From the NCBI GenBank assembly GCA_030042035.1, contig JASIAN010000192.1:1-37594 (forward strand): 37,594 nt of DNA, given 5' to 3'. Shown here in pieces: positions 31,916 to 37,594 of this stretch. A model generated the notes under the pieces. The model saw only the letters and a list, made by a program, of their open reading frames with translations. It had not been told where the DNA came from and ran no database searches. The stretch comes from Alphaproteobacteria bacterium (GTDB lineage: Bacteria > Pseudomonadota > Alphaproteobacteria > ATCC43930 > CGMCC-115725). Each line of letters begins with the position of its first letter. The first letter of the stretch is position 1. The position numbers and the translations under genes were made by a program.

Positions 31916-32413
31916 TTAGTGGCCGCTGGGCGCAGGGGCGGGCGGCGCTGCCGGCATCGGAGCCGGGGCTGGGGCCGGCGCGGGAGCGGGAGCAGGCATC
32001 GGCGCCGGCGCCATGCCTTCGCCCTTCTTCTCCATCATCTTCTTCTTCATTGCGTGATGCACCACGTGGTGGCGCACGACGCGATGATGGGTCACGTGAT
32101 GTGCGACGCGGCGACGGTGCACGACGCCGATCCGGCGCACGACCGAATGGCAATGCGTGCGGCGGTGATGGATGACCTCACACGTCGTAATCCGCTCGTA
32201 GCGAACGCCGTGGCGGACGAAATGGACAACATGGCGATACATCGGCATCGGCGCCGGGGCCGGCGCAGCCATCGGCGGCGGCGGCGGCGGAGCCATTGCC
32301 GGCGGCGGAGGCGGTGGGGTGGGAGCCGGCGGCGGCGGCGCAGCCTCCGGGGCGCAGGCCGCGAGCAGCGCAAAGGCTGCGACAACAATGAGCGGTCTTA
32401 GCGATTTGAGCAC
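31916..32413 (-). CDS. Histidine- and proline-rich lipoprotein
   Basis: A 165-residue exported lipoprotein. The signal peptide LIVVAAFALLAAC has a lipobox with Cys20. Then come a Pro/Ala-rich stretch (about 23-58), a basic centre with 16 His in about 65 residues (pairs such as VAHHVTHHRVVRHHVVHH) and two Cys, a Lys/Met run (KKKMMEKK), and a second Ala-Pro-Met repeat tail ending SGH. The His array could bind Ni, Zn or Cu, but no known fold is recognised. The start is GTG at 32413 with AGGAGAGAG upstream; an ATG at 32461 would be an unlikely extension. It sits just upstream of the nickel-hydrogenase operon but is separated from it by a terminator. Confidence 0.75.
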   Translation of the reverse strand: MLKSLRPLIVVAAFALLAACAPEAAPPPPAPTPPPPPPAMAPPPPPPMAAPAPAPMPMYRHVVHFVRHGVRYERITTCEVIHHRRTHCHSVVRRIGVVHRRRVAHHVTHHRVVRHHVVHHAMKKKMMEKKGEGMAPAPMPAPAPAPAPAPAPMPAAPPAPAPSGH

Positions 32414-32587
32414 GGAACTCTCTCCTGAAATGAGGCGCGCCATGCGCAGCACAGTGCACATAGCATTTCCCCCTGCGCTACTAAAGCGCCTATTTGCGGG
32501 AGCCTTCCGGTTGTGTTGAGCCTGCGGCGTTTTCGCATCGCGACAGTGCGGCGCCGCATCATCCGATGCGGAATAATCGGCGAATCG

Positions 32588-33505
32588 CTAGTCGGGCCGC
32601 CCGGCCCGGCGCAGCCGGTAATGCGCCGCGAGCGTCGGCGGCCCGTCGCTTGCGACGATGTCGCGTGCTGCAAGATCGACCAAGTGCGCCAGCACTGAGC
32701 GTCCGGCCGCCGAGCGCAGCGCCGGGTTGAGCCCGACATAGAGCCGTTCGACGATCGCCTCGATCGTCTCGCACCCGGCCCTGAGGCAATCGACGATGCC
32801 GGTCTCGCGCTCGCGGCGATGCGCGATAAACGCGCGGACATGCCGCTCCGGCTCGACGATCGCCGGGCCGTGCGTCGGCCAATAAGTCTGGTCGCGGCGC
32901 GCCAGCAATTTGTCGAGCGAGGCCATGTAGGCGGCCATGTCGCCGTCGGGCGGGGCGATGACGCTGGTCGACCAGCCCATGACATGGTCGCCCGAAAACA
33001 GGATGCCGGCATCGGGCAGCGCAAAGCACAGATGGTTCGACGTGTGCCCGGGTGTGTGCACCGCCTCGAACCGCCAGTTGCCGCCGGCGATCCAGTCGCC
33101 GTCGCGCACGACGACATCGGGAACGAAATCCCAGTCGCCGCCCTCCTCGCTGCCGGCGTCGCCGCGCTTGCCGCCGGCATGTGGGCCGAAGCCGTAGGTC
33201 GGCGCGCCGGTCGCCGCCTTCACGGCGGCGGCGGCCGGTGAGTGGTCGCGGTGCGTGTGGGTGACGAGGATATGCGTGACCCGTTCGTCGGCGAGGCTCG
33301 TGAGCAGCGCCGCGATATGCTCGGCAAGGTCGGGGCCGGGATCGATGATAGCGACCGCGCCGTCGCCGACGACGTAGGTGCCGGTGCCGCGGAACGTGAA
33401 CGGGCCGGGGTTCTTCGCGACGATGCGGCGCACCCCCGGCGCCACCGCTTCGAGCCGGCCGTATTCGAAGGCGAAGTCGCGACGGAACGGAATTTCGACA
33501 GGCAT
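32588..33505 (-). CDS. Metallo-beta-lactamase-fold hydrolase (LACTB2-like)
   Basis: A 305-residue MBL-fold protein with the dinuclear metal motif THTHRDHSPAA (HxHxDH, about 80-88) and further ligands in HTPGHTSNHLCF, FSGDHVMGW and WPTHGPAIV. A C-terminal winged-helix-like domain (about 230-300) makes it resemble human LACTB2 and bacterial relatives, some of which act on RNA. The ATG at 33505 starts MPVEIPFRRD. The palindromic repeat lies immediately upstream. The substrate is unknown. The 174-bp gap downstream contains a small hairpin (CCGCATC...GATGCGG, 32554-32571) without a T-tract. Confidence 0.92.
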   Translation of the reverse strand: MPVEIPFRRDFAFEYGRLEAVAPGVRRIVAKNPGPFTFRGTGTYVVGDGAVAIIDPGPDLAEHIAALLTSLADERVTHILVTHTHRDHSPAAAAVKAATGAPTYGFGPHAGGKRGDAGSEEGGDWDFVPDVVVRDGDWIAGGNWRFEAVHTPGHTSNHLCFALPDAGILFSGDHVMGWSTSVIAPPDGDMAAYMASLDKLLARRDQTYWPTHGPAIVEPERHVRAFIAHRRERETGIVDCLRAGCETIEAIVERLYVGLNPALRSAAGRSVLAHLVDLAARDIVASDGPPTLAAHYRLRRAGRPD

Positions 33506-33520
33506 CGGCTTTACTCTTGC

Positions 33521-33647
33521 GTCATTGCGAGCGGAGCGAGGCAATCCCGCGCCGCCGCGTCAAATCCGGGATGCGCGGCAGGAACCGCCGCCGGTCACCG
33601 AGATTGCATCGTCCCCGCGGATCAAGTCCGCGGGTCCTCGCAATGAC
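33521..33647. repeat. Palindromic intergenic repeat with 11-bp terminal inverted repeats
   Basis: The gap between gloB and the MBL gene is nearly filled by a 127-bp element bounded by GTCATTGCGAG (33521-33531) and CTCGCAATGAC (33637-33647), exact inverted copies. Inside are the imperfectly mirrored GAGGCAATCC and GAGATTGCATC sequences and a hairpin CCGCGGA...TCCGCGG (33615-33633). Similar GTCATTGCGAGCG-type elements are dispersed in many alphaproteobacterial genomes, where they behave like REP or non-autonomous mobile repeats. It has no coding capacity. Confidence 0.8.
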
Positions 33648-33658
33648 ACCGGCGGGCG

Positions 33659-34450
33659 TTACCATTTGTTGCGCAGCTCACGGAGTTTGAGGAACACGGT
33701 CTTCGCGTCGGGATGCTCCGGCAGATCGGGGAAGGCTTCGCGCAGGCGGCGGATCACGCCGGGGCTCGACAGCCGGAAGAACGTGTTGATCTCCTTTTCG
33801 AGGCCGAGCGTTGTGACGAGCGCCTTGTTGGTGTCCTGCCGCTCCATGTCCGGCAGCAGCGCCTTCGCGCGCGCGTTGTCCGGCTCGCGGTCGAGCGTGA
33901 AGCGCAAATTGTTGCAGATGTAATCGTGGCCGGGATAGACGAGCGTCGTGTCGGGCAGTTTGGCGAGCTGGCCGGCGAACGTATTGTAGAGCTCGTTCGG
34001 GTGGCCGCCATTGTGGCAGTTGCCGGCGCCGGCATTGAACAGCGTGTCGCCGCAGAACAGCGCCGGCCGGTCGGTATGCGACAAGACGCAGATATGCGAC
34101 ATCGTGTGGCCAGGCGTGTCGAGGCATTCCAGCTCGACGCTGCGGCCGACCTTGATCACGTCGCCGGCGCCGAGGCCGCGGTCGATGCCTTCGATCTGGT
34201 CGCGAGCGTTCTTGTGCGCCAAGAGTTTGGCATGCGTTGCCGCGATCATCCGGTCGTTGCCGCCGGTATGGTCGCGGTGGTGATGGGTGTTGAGGATCTG
34301 GGTGATCGTCCAGCCCTTGGCCTTAGCCGCCGCAAGGCACTTTTCGGCGTCGAGCGGATCGACCGCCAGCGCCTCGCCGCTCTCGGGGCAGGCGATCAGA
34401 TAGTTGAAGTTGCGCCCGGCATTGGCGGTCCAGATCTGTTCGACGAGCAT
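33659..34450 (-). CDS. gloB: Hydroxyacylglutathione hydrolase (glyoxalase II)
   Basis: A 263-residue MBL-fold thioesterase that releases D-lactate and glutathione from S-lactoylglutathione in methylglyoxal detoxification. The metal motif THHHRDHTGGN is at about 55-65, with DTPGHTMSHICV, FCGDTLFNAGAGNC and VYPGHDYICNNL following. The C-terminal helical glutathione-binding region is present (RDQIEGIDR aside, about 180-263), giving the standard length. The ATG at 34450 has AGGAGGCGGAGG just upstream. It is 84 bp after glcE on the same strand, in keeping with shared 2-hydroxyacid metabolism. Confidence 0.95.
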   Translation of the reverse strand: MLVEQIWTANAGRNFNYLIACPESGEALAVDPLDAEKCLAAAKAKGWTITQILNTHHHRDHTGGNDRMIAATHAKLLAHKNARDQIEGIDRGLGAGDVIKVGRSVELECLDTPGHTMSHICVLSHTDRPALFCGDTLFNAGAGNCHNGGHPNELYNTFAGQLAKLPDTTLVYPGHDYICNNLRFTLDREPDNARAKALLPDMERQDTNKALVTTLGLEKEINTFFRLSSPGVIRRLREAFPDLPEHPDAKTVFLKLRELRNKW

Positions 34451-34534
34451 CCTCCGCCTCCTTGGGTTTTCCGCCGCCGCGACTATAGGCCGGTGCCGCC
34501 GGCGCCGCCATCGCCGTAGCAAATGGCGAGCGCT

Positions 34535-35737
34535 TCAGCCGCCCGCAAGCATGCGGCCGGGGTTGAGGATATGGCGCGGATCGAAGGCGTCCTTGACCCG
34601 CCGCGACAACGCCACAAGCGGCGCGGGCTCCGGCTCGAAGACGGCGACGGCGCGGCGCAGCGCCGGCGAGCCGCGAATGAGCGTCGCATGCCCGGTGCTC
34701 TGCCCGTCGGCGCCGCGGATTGCCGCGCGGATCGCCGCTGCGCCGCCATCGCCTGCCTCGGGCACCGCCGCCCACACGAGGCCGCCGCCCCAATCGAGAA
34801 ACCACACGGCATCGAGCGCGGCGAGCTTGTCGGCTATTTCAGCGCCGCGCGTCGGCGCCACCGAGAGGCGCCACATCGCGCAACCGGACAGCCCGGCAAG
34901 CGGCGCCGCTGCGCCCACTGCGCGCCACAGCACTGCGGATTCGGCATCACCCAGCGTGCCGGCGGCGCCGTGTTCGCGCGCCAGCGCATCGCGGCGAAAG
35001 GCGACCGACGGCGCATGCCCCTCGACCCTGAGCGCCACGGTCCCGGCCGCGATCCCCGCGATGTCGGCGCCCGCCGGCAGATAGGCCGCCCCCGACACGT
35101 CATGCGGCGAGCCGAGCGCCGCGGTCATCAGCCGCACCGCCGCGGCGGCATCCGGCGCGCCGATCAGCACGGTCGCGACGGCCTCCGACCGGGGCAGGAC
35201 CTTGACCGTCACCTCTTCGAGCGCCGCCAGCGTGCCGTGGGAGCCGGCCAGCAATTTGCACAGATCATAGCCGGTGACGTTTTTGACGACCTTGCCGCCG
35301 GCCTTGAACGCTTCGCCCCGGCCCGAGACCGCGCGAAACCCGAGAAAATGGTCGCGCGCCGCGCCAGCCTTGATCCGCCGCGGCCCGCCGAGGTTGCAGG
35401 CCAGCGCGCCGCCCAATGTGGGCTCGCCGCCGTCCTTGAAAAGTCCGCGCCAATCGGGCGGCTCGAATGCCAGCATCTGGCCGGCCTCAGCCAGTGCCTG
35501 TTCGATGTCGGCGAGCGGCGTCGCGGCGCCGGCGGTCAGCACCAATTCGCTCGGCGCGTAGTCGCGGATGCCGCAAAGCCGCGACAGGTCGAGCACATGC
35601 GGCGTCTGCAGCGGCCGGCCGAGGCCGCGCTTCGACCCGCCGGCGACGATCTCGACCGCCTCCTCGTCCGCCAGCGCGCCGGCGACCGCGTCGCGCAACT
35701 CGTCGATATCGGCGGGGACGAGGCGGCTCACGCTCAA
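34535..35737 (-). CDS. glcE: Glycolate oxidase FAD-binding subunit GlcE
   Basis: A 400-residue FAD-linked oxidase subunit of glycolate dehydrogenase (GlcDEF), oxidising glycolate to glyoxylate. It has the FAD_binding_4 signature VEIVAGGSKRGLG, LTAGAATPLADIEQAL, GGEPTLGGALACNLGGPRRI and GRGEAFKAGGKVVKNVTGYD. The C-terminus ends RHILNPGRM as in GlcD and GlcE. The start is TTG at 35737 overlapping the upstream stop (TTGA); a GTG two codons in is an alternative. GlcD and GlcF, normally adjacent, are absent from both sides, so the partners must lie elsewhere or the subunit acts differently. Confidence 0.92.
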   Translation of the reverse strand: MSVSRLVPADIDELRDAVAGALADEEAVEIVAGGSKRGLGRPLQTPHVLDLSRLCGIRDYAPSELVLTAGAATPLADIEQALAEAGQMLAFEPPDWRGLFKDGGEPTLGGALACNLGGPRRIKAGAARDHFLGFRAVSGRGEAFKAGGKVVKNVTGYDLCKLLAGSHGTLAALEEVTVKVLPRSEAVATVLIGAPDAAAAVRLMTAALGSPHDVSGAAYLPAGADIAGIAAGTVALRVEGHAPSVAFRRDALAREHGAAGTLGDAESAVLWRAVGAAAPLAGLSGCAMWRLSVAPTRGAEIADKLAALDAVWFLDWGGGLVWAAVPEAGDGGAAAIRAAIRGADGQSTGHATLIRGSPALRRAVAVFEPEPAPLVALSRRVKDAFDPRHILNPGRMLAGG

Positions 35738-36741
35738 AACATGTCCGGCGTGATGACGTTCTGCGGCCGGTTCGTCAACAGCGCGGCGCGCATCGTCTCG
35801 GCCGATTTCCGCCGCGTGTCCTCCCAGGAATGCGGCGTCAGCCAGGCCGAATGCGGCGTCACGACGAGCCTTCCTTCAAGCCACGGCTCCTTCGCCCGAT
35901 AGGCGCGCAGCAGTTCCGGGATCGGCTCCTGCGGCGGCTCCTGCGGCAGCACATCGAGGCCGGCAGCGGCGATGTGGCCATCACGCATCAGCTCGGCCAA
36001 GGCGTCGAGATCGAGAATGGGGCCGCGCGCGTCGTTGACGACGACCGCGCCCTGCTTCATGAGCGCCAATTCGTTGCGCCCGATCATGCGCTGCGTTTCC
36101 GGCGTCAAGGGCGCATGGATCGACAGATTGTCGCTCTGCCGCATCAAGTCTTCCAAGGTCGCGGCGCGCTCGATGCCGAGCGCCAGCTCGACGCCGTTCG
36201 GCAGATAGGGGTCGTAGAAGATGACGCGGAACTGCAAGGCCTTGGCGCGCAGCGCGACGGCGGTGCCGATGCGCCCCAAGCCCACGATGCCCATCGTCAA
36301 CGTGCCGAGGCGCTGGATCATCGGGTTCTGGAACGAGCGCCACGGCGCCGGCGGGTCCTTCCGCTGCAGTTCGTGGTGCAACAGGATGCCGCGGCGCAAG
36401 GTCAGCGCCAGCGCGATGGCGTGGTCGGCAACCTCGGTCGTGCCGTAGTCGGGGACATTGCAGACGATGATGTTCTTCGCCGCCAGCGCCGGCCGGTCGA
36501 GCTTGTCATAGCCGACCCCCATGCGCACGATCGCGCGCAGCCTCGGGAAGCGCGCGAGATCGGCGCCGGTCACCGGAAAGGCGAGGATCATCAGCCCGTC
36601 GGCTGCGGCGCAATCTTCATCCGGCACGTCCGACAGCGCGCCGGCATCGCACTTTACGATCCTCACGTCGGCGCCGAATACGCCGCGCTCCAACTCGTCC
36701 GGGGTCTGGCGCGCTTCGGGATAGAGAACGGTGACGGGCAT
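35734..36741 (-). CDS. D-isomer-specific 2-hydroxyacid dehydrogenase (CtBP-like)
   Basis: A 335-residue NAD(P)-dependent oxidoreductase interconverting a 2-keto acid and a D-2-hydroxy acid. The NAD fold contains MGIVGLGRIGTAVALRAKAL. The catalytic triad is visible as the Arg of VNDARGPILD (Asp replaces the usual Thr or Ser before the Ala), the Glu in LDVLPQEPP and the His in TPHSAW. The extra segment before the final helices resembles the CtBP-like group. The substrate is unknown. ATG 36741 has AGGGGA upstream. It overlaps glcE, which supports joint 2-hydroxyacid metabolism. Confidence 0.92.
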   Translation of the reverse strand: MPVTVLYPEARQTPDELERGVFGADVRIVKCDAGALSDVPDEDCAAADGLMILAFPVTGADLARFPRLRAIVRMGVGYDKLDRPALAAKNIIVCNVPDYGTTEVADHAIALALTLRRGILLHHELQRKDPPAPWRSFQNPMIQRLGTLTMGIVGLGRIGTAVALRAKALQFRVIFYDPYLPNGVELALGIERAATLEDLMRQSDNLSIHAPLTPETQRMIGRNELALMKQGAVVVNDARGPILDLDALAELMRDGHIAAAGLDVLPQEPPQEPIPELLRAYRAKEPWLEGRLVVTPHSAWLTPHSWEDTRRKSAETMRAALLTNRPQNVITPDMF

Positions 36742-36868
36742 GGCATCCCCTGTCGCTGGCGAAATCCGCCCGACTCCTTGCACGCGCCGCCGCGCCGGGC
36801 CAGCAAATTTAGCTGGGTTTTCCCGACGGCGATCGCCACCGCATCGACCGCGGTTGCGCGAGGGTGCC

Positions 36869-37327
36869 TCAGTCGTAGGTAATCCCGATCGTCTCGGCGA
36901 CGAGCACAGGACGCTCGCTGCCTTCGAGTTCCATCGTGCTTTCGTTGGTGATGCGGGTGCCGCCGTGCTCGATCGGCTCGACCGATTTGATCTTGAGGCG
37001 TAGGCGGATGTTCGCGCCGGCCGGCACCATGCCGGTGAAACGCACCCGGTTGGCGCCGTAATTGATGCCGCGCGAGCGGTGCTTGACGCGGTAGAGTGTC
37101 GCTGCGAGCCGCGGCACCAAGGACAGCGTCAGCCAGCCATGCGCAATCGTTTTGCCGCCCGGCATCTCCTTTTTGGCACGCTCGACATCGACATGGATCC
37201 ATTGGTGATCGCCGGTCGCGTCGGCAAATTTGTCGATCTGCTCCTGCGTCACCGTGTACCAGTCGCTGACCCCGATCTCCTTGCCCTCATAGGCTTTGAG
37301 ATCGGCGGCGCGTTCGACTTCCAGCAT
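36869..37327 (-). CDS. MaoC-like (R)-specific enoyl-CoA hydratase / NodN family protein
   Basis: A 152-residue hot-dog-fold protein. The hydratase motif DKFADATGDHQWIHVDVERA has the catalytic Asp and His in the GDxxxIHxD arrangement (about residues 39-47), and GKTIAHGWLTLSL follows. These features match MaoC/NodN proteins that hydrate enoyl-CoA thioesters for beta-oxidation or polyhydroxyalkanoate supply. The ATG has GAGGAG nine bases upstream. The 127 bp to the next gene contain no clear terminator. It may be monocistronic or lead the downstream hydroxyacid cluster. Confidence 0.93.
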   Translation of the reverse strand: MLEVERAADLKAYEGKEIGVSDWYTVTQEQIDKFADATGDHQWIHVDVERAKKEMPGGKTIAHGWLTLSLVPRLAATLYRVKHRSRGINYGANRVRFTGMVPAGANIRLRLKIKSVEPIEHGGTRITNESTMELEGSERPVLVAETIGITYD

Positions 37328-37401
37328 TGCCCACTCCTCGTTGTTCGGCCTCGCCCCGGCGCCGTTATCGGCTCGGCAGGAAGGTGCTCAGGGCCGCAGC
37401 C

Positions 37402-37575
37402 ATGATGCGGTCGCAACCCCGTCCCCTCAAGGATCATTATCAGAGCGGACCCGGCGCGATGCCGCGGCATCGCGACCTCTTGGATTGCCTCCGTGACCAG
37501 AGGCTGCGAATGATCGCGACGTTGCCGCTGACATCCGAGACCATCTGGCACATGCTGCGCAGCAACGGAGTTTGA
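37402..37575 (+). CDS. Hypothetical small protein
   Basis: A 57-residue frame from ATG 37402 ends 2 bp before the start of the next plus-strand gene. The C-terminal half (DLLDCLRDQRLRMIATLPLTS) could form an amphipathic helix, and composition is less extreme than random GC-rich frames. No convincing ribosome site precedes it and no family is recognised. It may instead be the leader region of the following gene. Confidence 0.3.
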   Translation: MMRSQPRPLKDHYQSGPGAMPRHRDLLDCLRDQRLRMIATLPLTSETIWHMLRSNGV

Positions 37576-37577
37576 GC

Positions 37578-37594
37578 ATGGCGCGTCCCGATAT
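37578..37594 (+). CDS. Start of a gene running off the window edge
   Basis: ATG at 37578 opens MARPD before the window ends. A GGAG sits nine bases upstream (CGGAGTTTGAGC). Too little is present to name it. Confidence 0.4.

Noticed and set aside
32554-32571. Hairpin CCGCATC-ATCC-GATGCGG after the MBL gene
   Set aside because: It lacks a T-tract on the minus strand, so it is not supported as a terminator; it is mentioned only as a local dyad.
36806-36832. Hairpin CCAGC-AAATTTA-GCTGG followed by GTTTT on the plus strand
   Set aside because: The stem is only 5 bp and there is no plus-strand gene upstream for it to terminate; the genes here run on the minus strand.

Overview
This is 37.6 kb of very GC-rich, densely packed bacterial DNA. 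Almost every gene product reads as alphaproteobacterial: an aa3-type cytochrome c oxidase operon with DUF983 and SURF1, a PopZ/DUF2497-tolC-methyltransferase-valS neighbourhood, a short potassium channel, and a GTCATTGCGAG...CTCGCAATGAC palindromic repeat of a kind I associate with Rhizobiales/Rhodospirillales genomes. I cannot place it below class from this sequence. No tRNA, rRNA, CRISPR, insertion sequence, prophage or integrase is visible.

Layout. 110-3097: a B12-binding-type radical SAM protein and an M32 carboxypeptidase (minus). 3075-8740 (minus): coxB-coxA-ctaB-coxF-coxC-DUF983-surf1, a cytochrome oxidase operon with no ctaG/cox11 at its usual place; the M32 peptidase follows surf1 with a 23-bp overlap. 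9023-11364 (plus): tldD and xth. 11374-20553 (minus): a PilZ protein, a two-RCK potassium channel, an EpmB-like aminomutase, valS, a PopZ-like protein, tolC, an isoaspartate methyltransferase homologue and folK. 20650-23419 (plus): a NYN nuclease, a family-5 uracil-DNA glycosylase, YbjQ, a tiny possible secreted peptide and a quinone oxidoreductase. 23478-25980: a divergent nucleotide-sugar epimerase and dehydrogenase pair, then a tiny membrane protein and a histidine phosphatase (plus).

26739-31755 (minus) is the most distinctive block: a complete four-subunit cytosolic [NiFe] hydrogenase of group-3b (NADP-linked, sulfhydrogenase-like) type. Reading order is FeS beta subunit, a stand-alone cyclic-nucleotide-binding-fold protein without DNA-binding domain, FAD/2Fe-2S gamma, small subunit, large subunit and maturation protease. 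All are overlapping or nearly so. The beta subunit would receive electrons from the small subunit's FeS chain, and gamma would pass them to NAD(P). Just upstream, on the same strand but behind a strong terminator, is a histidine- and proline-rich lipoprotein.

32588-37327 (minus) holds small-molecule metabolism: a MaoC-type hydratase, a D-2-hydroxyacid dehydrogenase, a glycolate oxidase GlcE subunit without GlcD or GlcF, glyoxalase II, and a second metallo-beta-lactamase-fold hydrolase. The palindromic repeat lies between the last two. The window ends with the first codons of a plus-strand gene.

I did not find a convincing wholly new multi-gene system. The best leads are the hydrogenase with its embedded cNMP-fold protein and neighbouring His-rich lipoprotein, the oxidase operon lacking ctaG, a terminator-like hairpin inside the end of the methyltransferase gene just before tolC, and several very small overlapping genes.
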